From positions 232,724 through 296,723 of the forward strand of contig BCLD01000001.1 in the NCBI GenBank assembly GCA_001600875.1: a DNA stretch of 64,000 bases. Reading direction: 5' to 3'. This document shows positions 14,745-26,118 of the stretch, in pieces. How positions within the stretch are numbered: position 1 is the stretch's first letter; every line of letters begins with the position of its first letter. The translations under genes were made by a program, and so were the position numbers. The notes below the pieces were generated by a model that was given only the letters and a program-made list of their open reading frames with translations, was not told where the DNA came from and searched no databases. This stretch comes from Solicoccozyma terricola (Eukaryota > Basidiomycota > Tremellomycetes > Filobasidiales > Piskurozymaceae).

Positions 14745-15056
14745 TTTGCTGAAGTCTTGAAGTTGTTGAGTGGTGTTTTGGATAGGGAACTTGGGCGGTA
14801 GGTGTAGCGAAAGTATGGGCGGGAGGGAGAGGGAGAGAGGAAAAATGAAATCGACACCGCGGAGATGAGGAGGGATTGTTCGGGAAAGGCAGGGTGGCGA
14901 ATAGTCCGCGTCTGCTAACCCCGATGCACCGAAGCTTGCGCGTGAATGGGAATCATTCAGGGTGGTTGGTTGGGAAGAATCAGGGGCACCACACGGTAGC
15001 AGGGTTGGCGATCCCATCCTCATAACACACAAACACACATCCCTCACCTTCCACCA
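14745..15056. promoter_or_regulatory. Divergent promoter region RPL3 / unknown gene
   Basis: 312 bp between two divergent start codons. It has a GGGAGA-rich part at 14820-14840 (C/T-rich on the RPL3 strand, common just upstream of ribosomal-protein starts). No clear TATA box or known motif. Confidence 0.4.
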
Positions 15057-16089
15057 ATGGCTCGAGCAAAGAAGAGACCTCGAGAGCTGGATGCAGAGCC
15101 AGCTTCGTCCACTCGAGATCACGCAGCATCCATCCCATCCTCTTCTCACACTGCACATCGCTCCAAGCGCTCTCGTCGTATCCCTCAAACCCTTCGTTCC
15201 CCGCACGCCATTATCGAATACTCGCCTCATCCCATATCACAACCTGGTTCTCTCCTATCCGACCTTCAACCACTCATTACCACCACCCGAGCATTCGCGT
15301 ATGAACTCGGAGTCTCCCTCCAACTCCTCACTTCACTCGGTCCACTAGGTGTCTTGGAATACTGGAAATCTATTCTGTCGTCGTTCCACGCAGAATTTCT
15401 TGACTCACAGCGTGGGAGTAGTATTATCGGCCCCCGTCGAAAGGTGTTGGAAATCGTCCATGGTTATTCGGAAATATATGAGCAGGGATTAGGTAGCACG
15501 TTGGGTGTGGAGAGTGAGAAGGTCACTTTGTTGAGGAAGACGGTTTCAGAGTTGATTATTGAGACGGGACATACATGTGTCGTTTATGGTGAGTGGATTG
15601 GACGGGTCAACTCAGCTCTATATTCTATATTCTCTTGCCTCTTCTCTCCATCCTGCTTTACCTCGTTTCGTCTTTTCTCTCTTCGCCCGTTCCTCTTCTT
15701 ATTTTGATCGCAATCGTATCAGTTTTCTGTTCCCTCCACACACAATACCCAACACCCCATCCTATCCCAATCCCCTCACAATCGAAAATCGAACAACGTT
15801 AACAACTCAACTGCAGACGGGAGTCACTCCCTGTTTACAACTTGTCTGAAAACGTTTTCGCTTCTTTTCGAATATGAGTGTGGTATAAGGGTTTGGGGTT
15901 GTGCGGAGTAGGTGGTGGAGTGTTCGAACAATAGATGAAGAGGGTTTCGTGTGGTATCTGATGAAAGAAGAAATTGGACTTTACATTTCGGTTGTTCCTT
16001 TTTGCCGATCTCGAACATCTGTTTGGGGTGAAAGCCGAAGTGCTCCGTTGGTTATTACGGCCACTATCTTCTCGTCGATCTGCCGTTGA
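15057..16089 (+). CDS. Unrecognised basic-N-terminus protein
   Basis: I do not recognise this protein. The first exon (to about 15588) starts MARAKKRPRELDAEPAS and has a second basic cluster, HRSKRSRRIPQ, suggesting nuclear localisation. A globular part follows, with ELGVSLQLLTSLGPLGVLEYW and GPRRKVLEIVHGYSEIY. Intron 1 (about 15589-15816) is long for this locus. Exon 2 reads DGSHSLFTTCLKTFSLLFEYEC. A 52-bp intron then leads to DEEGFVWYLMKEEIGLYISVVPFC and a stop at 16089. A different last splice could give a stop at 16138 instead. It is divergent from RPL3 and followed by the Dicer gene on the same strand. Confidence 0.6.
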
Positions 16090-16897
16090 TCGTAGTTTCA
16101 CACCTGGTAGTGAGATGGTTTACCACGACCACAAGTAGAGGTTTGGCATTTGTTCGTGATCTGTGTGTTCTCTCTCTCCCACAAGCTTGTCCACTTATCC
16201 CTCACTCCTACGTGTGCATTTCCTCGCCGCCGTTCACATCATGAACAATGCGGAATGCTCAGCGTCATGTTCAAGGTGGTGATACTCGTCACGGAGAGCT
16301 CGATGAGTAGGACTGCAGGTGACCGCTGAACAGCATCGTCCGTACAGCGATCTACGATTCGCTTAGCGAGCCCGACGTCGTTGCTGCATAACACTTGACC
16401 ATGTCTTTGCTCATCCGTTGGTGGATGAATATAGTAATAAGTGACGGACGGTGATGACCCCTGGAAGAGCCATGCTCGTCTTGTTGTTAGGATCGCTCAT
16501 CGCTCGATTACCGTTCGGTCTCATGGAACCTATGGACTTGGCAAGTTGGTCATTGCCCGGACTTCAGCGGATCAGTCAACGGGCATCCTAGCTGGACGAC
16601 CGACATCATTGGCTCCACTGTCGTCTCAATTGAACATGTGACACGACCTAGAAGCTTGACCAAACCTCGCCATCTATGCCGACCATCTTCGAGAACTACC
16701 CAGTCGAATAGCTGGATTGGATTCAAGTGGATTCATACTAATAGGTGAAGGATGGAGGGTAGTCGGCCATGATCGGTTCCCTCACGGTTTATCCATTCAT
16801 ATCTCTGTCCTGCATCGCATTCGCATGTCCCTTGCCGTCGTATTATTCCACCTACCTTTCTGTCCGTTATCGAATCAAATGTCGAATAATCAAATAG
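16090..16897. other. Spacer upstream of Dicer, possible decayed helicase exons
   Basis: About 800 bp with only short open frames. This is where the N-terminal helicase of a normal Dicer should start, but I find no Walker A (GxGKT) or DECH motif in any plus-strand frame. It either holds unrecognised 5' exons or is the promoter and remnant of a truncated gene. Confidence 0.45.
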
Positions 16898-19800
16898 GCA
16901 ACCTCTTGCTCGGATGTTTGGCAAGCTGATTGTCTTCTGTATTCCTTAATAACAGTCAGCGACGACATCACAGCAAGAGTCCTCACTAATGTCCTCAACT
17001 CACAAAACTCTACATCGTCGTTCCGGCAACCGATGCAATCCTTCCAGGCAGTGGCAATTCTGGCAGATGTTTCGAAGATGGATGCCACGGAACTGCAAAC
17101 GGGACTGCAGCTCGAAGAGCACAACGAAAAAAAAACTGCGGGTTTGTGGATTGTTCCGGCAACGAACAATCAACGATTGGTCTTACCTATGGGATGCCAT
17201 ATCATCCAGTGAGTCAATCTGGAAGTCCAGTTATGACTCGGGCGTTGAATGTGGCGATACAGCTTTGATGAGTTTGATAGACACACAAGAGCCATATTGC
17301 AGCCGGGACAAGGAGAAAATCATGGGTCGTATTTGACATTTATTGATAGGGATCACCTAGAGCTTTTTCAAGACTTCATTCAAGGCACAGCTCCCACAGA
17401 AGACGTCAAACGAAAGAGTAAAGCCCGAGATGTCGATCAAAGCAATACAATACAGGTTGGGACCGCAATTACATCCCCACCGGAAGAGTCGCATATTGAT
17501 CAGCACTTGAATGTCGTGTCGGAGCGACGGAAAACTATCGATCCTATAGCTCTTCCAAGCTCATGGTCACTCGATTTACAGGGAGACAACAACACCATAT
17601 TCAACGGCGTAGGTACAAACGCCATGCGGTCCATTCGCTTCCTTCGTCATAAAGGTAACGCACGGAAGGGGAAGCTCGAGATAGCATCAACCGGTCGTAT
17701 TATTACGTTGCCTTATGCAAAATCCAAAGTCAAGGCCTACTTCCTCTCACTCAATGCAGACTGCCCAGCTCTCCAGCTGATGGAGACGGGTTCGGACATA
17801 TTCTCGTGCAAGATCGAGATGCCCTCTTGTTGTCCCGTGTCTGGCGTGGAATGGACGGACAAGGCGGGAACGAAGAAAGCTATCGCTGGCCTGGCATACG
17901 CCACGATCTGCTTGAAACTATATCTCGCTGGAGAGCTGTCCGATGACTGGGCTGAAGAGCCTTTGAATCGGGGCAAGATTAGCAAGAAACGCAAAAGGAA
18001 CGACGTTGCGGACGCGGGTGGCGAGAAGATCTACGAAGCGCTGCCGGAAAGGCCCCAACCTGATCATGTCAAGCCTGATGCTGCTGAAGTTGAGAAGATG
18101 AGCATGGCTATACAGGACCCGACTGAGAACATTGCAGGGCAAACGGCGAAGACTACTCTTCCTTCTATCATACGGCAACCTCGTGAGTTTGCCCTCTCAT
18201 CTTGAGAATTGGATTACATTGACCATCGTATTGCATCACCCAGCTTCCATCGCGGTCGCGGGATATGGCGATATGTCTCCAGTCAGCGTTGACGAAGCTG
18301 CTACTCTGTTGCCACCAACGCGATCTCGGCACCCGCAGAAATTACCAGATTTCTGGTGGAGCTGTTTACCGACAGAAGCTGGGATGTTCGCTGCTACTAT
18401 CATGCAAATAGTCTCACCCGATCCCGGTGCTATGGGCGAATCGCCATTCCGGCCTTTCTGCATTCTTACAACTCGAAGGCTTCCTCTACCACAAGGTGAC
18501 GAGTTCCCGATATACGACAACGGGGATCAGCTCTGCGTGCGCTTCAAAACAGCGTCTACGATCCAGCTCACACCTGAGAAGCTACAGGCGGCACATATCT
18601 TCACTTTGAGATTGCAGCGTATGATGCTCAACCATGCGCTTATTCAAAATATCTCCGACTGTCCTTACTTCATCGTACCTCTGATTGGCGAGGCCATCTT
18701 CGACAGGTCGTCTGGTTGTCCCCCCAATATCGAATCACAAATATCATGGCAAGAGATAAACTCTCAACTGGAGATTCGACTAAGCTCGCAGTTTAATCTC
18801 ACAGATCTGGGAACCCTCCGCGAGCAATGCAGGGACGCCTTCGTCAGTACGCCAGACGGAGAGTTCTCTCGAAGGTACAGAATCGTATGCTTGAGAACAG
18901 ATCTCAATCCACTGTCCACGCCAGAAGATATTCAGAATGTTAGTCTTTTTCGACGGCTACTGATAGATCCTATTTAACTGACATACGATGTTCTTTAGAA
19001 TGGAGAACCGGTAACTATTATGAAACACACCAAAAGCGAATCGAAGAACTGGAATGTACAACAGCCCATCTTTGAGGTGCAGCTCGTATCAGCTTGCGAG
19101 AACATGTTGCAAGTCCACTCGACCAATGTGACTGAAGTCAAGGATGATAAGGCGTATAAATGTGAGCTACCAAGATATTCGTTCCTTGCCGGCGACTCCT
19201 GACTGATCGTAGTGTAATAGATCTGATTCCAGAAGGTGTTCGTCGATGCGGCTTTGGCTACAGGTGAGAGTGCCTCGATCCCAATGACAGGACTCGGACA
19301 CTAACGCTCCTGGTTTAGCGTATTGCGGACCGCATTAGCCATACCTTCCGTCATGACGCGGTTGGATTCATTCCTACTTGTCAAGGAGATGAAAGCTCGG
19401 TTCTTCGACTCCCATGTGGACGAACTCGACATTCTTGCTGCTCTGACCCCACCCGGCCGTCATGAGCACCGAGACTACGATCGGCTCGAGTTCTTCGGTG
19501 AGTTTGCGAGCTTCACCTACTCCAAGCACCAGCTGACATGCAAGTGAAACTATCGCGTAGGCGACAGCATACTCAAATTGATCGCAACCGCTTACATCTA
19601 CACTGCATCGCCGGAGGATATTAATACTCTCAGAAGAAGTCAGATCAACGACAACGCTGAGCTTCGTCTAGCAATGGTGAAATCGGAAGCCGTTGACTAC
19701 ATCCAGCCCATGAAGTTCGTTGTCAAGAAATGGCGGCCTTTGAATTGCGCTGGATATCGTGGGAGTGGTATACCATCGCCCCCAGCTCTTCTACCGAACA

Positions 19801-21273
19801 CATTCTCCCGAGATAGATATCGAGTGCACGAGTTGGCCTTTAAGGTTCGTTAGCAGGGCAATGGCCGTACTTGCGACGCTGACCGTCTCCGTTTTATAGA
19901 CCCCAGCTGACGTTGCCGAGGCTCTAATCGCAGTCGCCACGTTCAGTGGCGGCATTGCCTCTGGCTTCAAGATATGCAAGCAGCTAGGATTGAACCTACC
20001 AGGCGTCGAGTCATGGTCCGTTTTAGCGGATATGGCTGCACGACCAGAATCGAGCGTTGGTCCGTTACCAAAGGACATCCAGACACAGTTGGAAAGCACT
20101 ATCAGATATACCTTCGTCGATAAAACTCTAACGGGGCTGGCAATGGTTAGCGTCAGGATCCTCCCGTTTAGGTTGGTGCCTGACTAACAACATCTGTGAT
20201 AGACCGACCCTCTTATTCTGGGACCCGCCTTGAATTCCCAAATGAAGCTTGTCTTTCTCGGTGACTCCTTGTTGGACTATCGTGAGTTCTTTCACTGACT
20301 GCGCAAGGTCAATCTAAACTAACAATTGTGTTCGGGCGGACTGACAGTCGCAGCTGATTCTCTGTATGTCAAAGACGAGGACGACTTGAAGCCGGGCGAG
20401 CTCAATCGATGGAAGGTATGTCGCTCATTCCGGGTGATCTATGCGTATCGATTGTGTATTGAGGGGCTATTTAAACAGGCTGGAATGACAAACAATGTAG
20501 GCCTACCTGCGTCGAACGAGGTACCGCCAACTCTAACAGACTGATATTTATTCGCATTTCAGCAAGCAATCGCGGCACTTGCAGTACAGTTTGGTCTGGA
20601 CGATTTGGTACGATACGGTGCAGAGTCAGAGCGGTCACGCCGTGAAGTAGAATGCTACAAACGCGCTCTGGAAGCAGCACGGCACTCTCAGCCGAGCAAC
20701 AAGCAGCCCTGGAGAGAAGTACATCCTCCCAAGGTGAGCTATAGCTAGCACGCACGCCCCAGACCAATTCTGATGCCAATACTGGCTGTGCAGTTCCTCC
20801 ATGATATTGTAAAAGCGATTTTTGCTGTAGCTCTCCTCGATGGTGGGTGGTCCCTGGACGGCCCCCGGGAAATGTTCCGGACACTGTTCGAAACGTTTGT
20901 CGCGAGACATATGTACACGGTCGAGGACGTCGAGCAACATCCTCGACAGCTTCTGATGGAGCTCCTCGAAAGAAAAGGTTGCAACGGCCTCCAAAACGTG
21001 ACGATAGAGACAAAAACTTTCACAGACGGAAAGGGTCGGGGTGGCCCCACTCTCCGAACGAAAGGTACGTAGTAACTTGTTCGTTGGCCAAAGGGCAAAT
21101 CACTGAAACATCGAGCCCCGGTACCAGTCTCATGGCATGGCTTCCTTCTAGCCTTTGCTGATGGCCCGAAATCAAGAATAGCTGTGCGGGACGCCTGCCG
21201 CACGGCCATGAATGCTCTATTGCAGGATGCGGAGGATGATCAGCTGTTCAGACAGCACTGCAATTGCGCTTGA
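16898..21273 (+). CDS. Dicer-like ribonuclease III, divergent
   Basis: RNAi endonuclease that would cut double-stranded RNA into siRNAs. The N terminus visible here is a weak helicase-C remnant (LPMGCHIIHFDEFDRHTRAIL), without a motif VI of the usual Q-x-x-GR-x-R form. The Dicer dimerisation domain (DUF283) is clear: YAKSKVKAYFLSLN to KKAIAGLAYATICLKL. A roughly 350-residue middle follows with no PAZ that I recognise. RNase IIIa: RLDSFLLVKEMKARFF, RLEFFGDSILKL, and TPADVAEALIAV, with all four acidic residues present. RNase IIIb: MKLVFLGDSLLDYL and HDIVKAIFAVALLDGG, where the first Glu of the LEF-type motif is Val and the last Glu of the D-x-x-E motif is Lys. The C-terminal tail may be a degenerate dsRNA-binding domain. 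About twelve short introns. The 5' end is unknown: 16898 follows a possible acceptor. Domain identity is sure, the gene model moderate. Confidence 0.82.
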
Positions 21274-21395
21274 TGTTACGATGGCGGGCAAGCGTCGTTA
21301 CTTGTATATCAACATAGATGTCTACATAGATGAGAATCGATTCAATACAACGGATTGGCATCCAACAGAATACGGTCGTGTCATTATCGTGGGAG

Positions 21396-24300
21396 TTATG
21401 AATCATCTTCAAAACCACCTCGTCCCCCATTCGTCTCCAAGTTCTCTGCAGCCGTGATCATCTCACTGATGCGATGCCACTCCTGCATGAGGTGGATCGT
21501 ATGGTGTGAGTATAGCCACTGCGAAGGCAAGACTACCTGTGTTACTCACTTTGTCCAAAACACCACGATCTTCAAGCCACTGTAGCACCTTGTCGGCATC
21601 TTTGATTGTTCGTCGCGTAAAGCCTTCGACCATAGCTGTCCCACCACGTCGCCAGTGCCCTTCGCATCTGTGAAGCAGGTCATTGAACGGTTCTGAGACG
21701 GCTGAATAGACGGCCAATTCTGAAGGTGCAAGGAAGAGTCTCAGGCAGACGATCATACGAAATATCTCAAGCAAAAGCAACGCACCCCAATGACTAAAGT
21801 CGTGAAAGACCTCGGCTCTCCTTCGGCAGTACCGTCCTGTAGGAAAGATTGGGTTGTTACACACGTGTTTTGTGCTGGAAATCAGATATACAACTCACCC
21901 ATCCTAAACTGGGTCCTATCAAAACTATATTCGTCATCGTCCTCACTTCCTGAGTCAGGGCTAGGCGGCAATATCTGAAGATGTGGCGAGATTGAGTGAG
22001 GGTGGGAAACCGGTCAAGCCTGGCTTACTCACTGAAAATGTCTTTCTATCGTACTTGTCTCCTCCAAGCTGGCCAATGAATTTGCTCATTCGTCCACCGA
22101 TATGACAAGCATCACATCCTTCTACTGCCTCTTCAAGAGTGATAACGTTGAATTCTGGGTAACTTTCGAGTGCGCGCTTGAAATTGGGTCTCCAAACCGA
22201 GCTAGTGACGGTCGAGTCCTTCATTCCGTTGAGCTTCTTTTCAAAGGCTCTGAAAGCGACTTTGTAATACGCAGCATCCTTTTCCGAAGCGTATGAGTCA
22301 CCTGCAACCGCGAGGTTGACAAAGTATTGAAAGATGACCTTGGCATGGTGTTGGAGTGACTGGAATGACGCCATGCGAAATTCAACTGAAACAGCGAGAA
22401 TATGGTCGATCAATGTATGTGAAGTGAGCGGAAGTTGTTACGAGACTCACTCGGTAGATTGACGGAATCAAAGCCGGTGCCGTCGTCCTCGATGAAACCG
22501 CCAATGTCATCGTCACGATTGTCGTCGCCATCCTCGACAGTAACATAGTCCCAATTATGGGCAATCTCGTACTTGTCAACCTTATTCTTATCATTCCCGC
22601 CAACGTCACCCGTTATTCCTAGCTTTCGAGCTGACAACAATTGGTTGAATCAGCACACAGGCGAACACACCAATGTACTTGAAGGAAACGTCGACCCACC
22701 TCGTAGCTTGTCAAGATTCTGCTGAAAGGCTGATTGCTTCCCTCGATCTCTAAGTCTGCTCGCGACGAGGACTTGGAGGTTTGGTTGACCGGTCATCATC
22801 AACTTGTTATCGTCGAATTCGAATGATCAACCGCAGCTCACTTGGGGAATCCATCTCGATCTCAGCCATCAACTTCGCACCCGTCTCTTTCTCTTCCTCG
22901 CTACTCGTCTCCATATCATCAGGATCCTGCACCCGCTCTTTCCCCTTCCCTTTGAGCTTTCTCCTGACCGTCTTAATATTATCAGAACCCGATCCCTGAT
23001 CACTATCTGCGATCAAGTGCTTCCGAGCGATGCGAGATGCAGACATCCGCTTCCTTACAGGTTGATCATCTTCGGAAGTATCAGTATCCACATGGATGGG
23101 AGGTTCGGAAGGGATCTTGGCGAATGGCTGTTGTTGTGGTGGTCGTGTTCTAGCGTCCAAATCGAGAGCAGTCGGTCGAGTCCGACTCTTGCGCTTGGCG
23201 GGTGAGACAACGGTAGAGGTTGTCGTTGGAGGTTTTCCAACGCGCGCAGATCTGGTCCGTCGACTTGACGTTTCTTCAGTGGTATCAGGGTCAAGTTGTT
23301 CGCCATTCGAAATGCCACGCCGACTAGAAAATCCTTTCTTGAGAACGAGATTGTCATCGGAGTCACCATCGTGTGCTTCATCCTCGACTTCATCCACAAG
23401 TCCGTTGGCAGCTTTCGACCCCGTTTCGACTCGTTTGTTACTCATCCTAGTCGATCGTGTCTGCGCTTTACCTCCCACACCAACTAAAGACGTAAGACTC
23501 GATCCCATTTCCACCGTCTTGCCATTGTCCGATCTCAAATTTCTCTTCCTTGTATTTCGAATCTCTGGCGACGACGATACCGCTTTCCCTGATTTCCTCC
23601 ACCTTCCCGTAGCAGCAGCTGCTCGCGGACTGAAGCTATAGGAATCACGATCAGATGGAGTGGGTGGTACGAATATACCGTCGATGGTTTGGCGATGGGA
23701 GGAAGAAGGAGGTGGCGGTGTGACTACGAGGCGAGATTGTGCTGCGCGAGTGGCGCGAGTAGTTCGAGTTGACGACGGGTTGTCGGTTGAGCGAGTGATT
23801 CTTCCGTTGTTTGGTGTTTGTGGGATAGCAGCTCGAGTTGGTGTTTCACTGATCAGAGTATTTATATCAGGTAGGAATTCATCCTCTTCGTCACTCTGGA
23901 TATGAATTTTCCTCTTGGTTGATGGTAAAGCGATGTTGATTGCTTCCTCATGTTCCGACTGATTAGTATCAGGGTAATAACTAGGTCGGTGATATTTGCC
24001 TGTGGTTTGCTTCGTTCTACCAGTGTAATTCGGTGTATCCCATTCATCCTCCTCCGAATCCGATAAAATAATCACTTGATCCTCCGCTTGCGCATCATCA
24101 TCCGAATCCAGAACCCTCCTCTTCGCTTCTCTCTTCTCAATCAACGTCATTGGTCTTTGTACGAGATCTACTGGCTCTTCGTCATACGGACGAGACTTAT
24201 GCTCCTCCATCTTGATCCTTGATAGCGTTTCTGAATCGTCTGATTGCAGCTCATCTTCAGACACCTTGATGCGCGCATTCATCCTCTTGGGTATGTACGG

Positions 24301-24441
24301 TGAACTGTGAATGAGGGACGACTGAGGTCGAGCGGGAGTGATGGGGGAGACGGTAGACGGGGGTCTTGTATTGGATGGACCGGAGAGAGCGTTCTGTGGG
24401 TTGATGTAGGAGAGGATGGAGGACTGGATGTTGCGGACCAT
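21396..24441 (-). CDS. DUF4211-domain nuclear protein
   Basis: Large disordered, acidic/basic nuclear protein with a C-terminal DUF4211 region; a chromatin or DNA-repair role is plausible but unproven. The start chosen at 24441 gives MVRNIQSSILSYINPQ. Here QSSILSYI resembles a PCNA-interacting (PIP) box at the very N terminus. Low-complexity Ser/Asp/Glu and basic blocks follow, with many acidic clusters (LDSDDDAQ, ILSDSEEDEWD, QSDEEDEF) of the casein-kinase-2/SIM-like type. After small introns come ARKLGITGDVGGND, then the DUF4211 core FQSLQHHAKVIFQYFVNLAV and CDACHIGGRMSKF, with a CxxC-type pair. The end is DKVLQWLEDRGVLDK and a short last exon with stop at 21396. Upstream Met codons up to 24651 lie in a CCCAT repeat that encodes GMGWD repeats, so I rejected them. 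Confidence 0.75.
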
Positions 24442-24597
24442 GGTGGGGTGGGTGACCAGTGTTGGACGACGACTGGGTTGTGGTTGTGCGGCTGTTGCTG
24501 TTGAACGGGGTGGGGGGGATGGCCAGCGGGCGACGAAGCCCGTGTTTATGATTTCCATTTCAACTGGATGGATGGTACCCAGGGACATCCTCATCGT

Positions 24598-24632
24598 CCA
24601 TCCCATCCCATCCCATCCCATCCCATCCCATC
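24598..24632. repeat. CCCAT pentamer array before Csl4 start
   Basis: Perfect tandem TCCCA units (seven in a row) immediately 5' of the Csl4 ATG and within the 200-bp divergent promoter shared with the DUF4211 gene. A near-identical array lies upstream of the Bim1-type gene at 62618-62657. Confidence 0.85.
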
Positions 24633-24640
24633 GTCCCATC

Positions 24641-25442
24641 ATGTCGATCATCCTACTACCAGGTCAGCCACTCCCACCACAGTTCAACACCACACCGCTC
24701 CTAGCTCCCGGCACTGGGTGTTACCTCCGCGAGTCAGATGGGCAGCTCATTGCAAGTGTCGTCGGTGTTCCAGTCAGAGATGGTCAGGTGAGTGTAGATA
24801 CACACAGTCCACCAAACACCCCGCACCCACTGATGCACTCCACAACTCATCGCACAGACCATCTCAATACACACACATATTCCACCATCACATCCACCCA
24901 CCATATCCTCCCTCGTCATCGGCACCATATCCCGTCTCTCACCCACCCAAGCAACACTCACATTAACACTTATAGATGGTCACCCCACCCCATCGAGTCA
25001 GGAGGATTATCAAGGTGTGATTAGATTGGCGGATGTGAGGTTGACGGAGAGGGATAAAATCAAGATGGGAGATTGTTTTAGATTAGGGGATTCAGTGAAG
25101 GCGAGAGTGGTGAGTTGGGGGGGAGAAGGAGGGGTTTCGTCCAGCCTGCCATTCAATTCTGATGTTGTTTTCGAATTCGATACACAACCTGGATAGATAT
25201 CTCTTGGCGATGCTCGTTCATATTATTTATCGACGGCAGATAATGAACTAGGTGTCATTGCAGCCACTTCCGTCTCTGGTTCGTTCTCGGTTCTCGGTTC
25301 ACCGTTATCTCCATATACATCTTCTTACTTCTTGTTAACCCCCACAGGCCATCCACTTGAACCAATATCATGGCAAGAAATGATAGATCCCATCACTGGA
25401 TTGAAAGAAAAGAGAAAAGTAGCAAAACCTGAGGGTGTTTAA
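24641..25442 (+). CDS. CSL4: Exosome complex subunit Csl4 (EXOSC1)
   Basis: Cap subunit of the RNA exosome, with an S1 RNA-binding domain and a C-terminal zinc-ribbon-like part. Exon 1 (24641-24787) encodes LLPGQPLPPQF and APGTGCYLRESDGQLIASVVG. Exon 2 (24858-25109) encodes the S1 region (LVIGTISRLSPTQATLTL, then YQGVIRLADVRLTERDKI). Exon 3 from 25197 gives ISLGDARSYYLSTADNELGVI, closely following the ISLGDAxSxYLxTAENELGV of animal EXOSC1. The last exon gives PISWQEMIDPITGLKEKRKVAKP. The second exon is easily missed because it lacks Met and looks intronic; it restores the S1 domain and keeps frame. It is divergent from the DUF4211 gene (200 bp) and convergent with RPL10A. Confidence 0.92.
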
Positions 25443-26118
25443 CAACGACGGACGATCACGAACCGACCCTTTTTTTCTTTTTCTTTTTTGCTATCCGTCC
25501 ATTTGGACGAAATCGATGGAACGCTTCGCTTCATTCACGGAAGAAGATCTTAACATTCACTGTGACAGGACCGTGTCCGAAGTTGACAAGTCATGTTCGA
25601 AGAAGGCCCTTACGTCCAGCTGGGCTGTAATGGATGGCATCTACTGGTGAAGTGCAGAGAGAAATGCGGACATGCTTTACTTCTACCTCGCACAACGGTA
25701 ACGAATCGCGAACGTCGTTGTAATCTCTGAAGATCCACAGAAAGGGTATCAAAAGCTCTCGTCGACATGCAACTTCCATCCAAATAACGGGCTAAAAGAT
25801 TACAAGCCGAGAAAAAAGAAAAAAAAAAAAAAAAAAGGAACAAAANAANGCATTAGAGCAAAGAAAGACCGAAGTTAAAAAGAGGAGACGAAAGGCTCTA
25901 GCTCCCCTCAATCCCTTTTCTTTCGATAAGGACCTGGGTGTAGGCGTGCGACTGCTTATGGTTTGACAGAGTTGACTTTCGTTTATATTCCACTTTCCTC
26001 CTCCTGGCTTCCTTTAAAAATAACGCCCCTCCCATCCCTCTTCGAGTTCACCAACACACTTCCCTACTAAAAACGAATAACGACTCTTGTATCCTCCAAA
26101 GAGAATCGAGAGAGACGT
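25443..26118. other. Convergent 3' spacer with poly-A tract
   Basis: Between the 3' ends of Csl4 and RPL10A. It contains an A run at about 25817-25836 followed by ambiguous bases (25846 and 25849), and A/T-rich sequence otherwise. No gene seen. Confidence 0.5.

Noticed and set aside
20471..21209. Minus-strand open frames of 119-180 codons across the Dicer 3' exons
   Set aside because: Shadow of the RNase IIIb coding strand; no domain and interrupted by the plus-strand splice sites.
24442..24651. GMGWDGMGW leader on the DUF4211 protein
   Set aside because: Translation of the CCCAT pentamer array in the shared promoter; the Met at 24441 is a better start.
24788..24975. Single 188-bp first intron in Csl4
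   Set aside because: That model deletes half the S1 domain; an exon at 24858 onward restores it in frame, so the intron is only 24788-24857.
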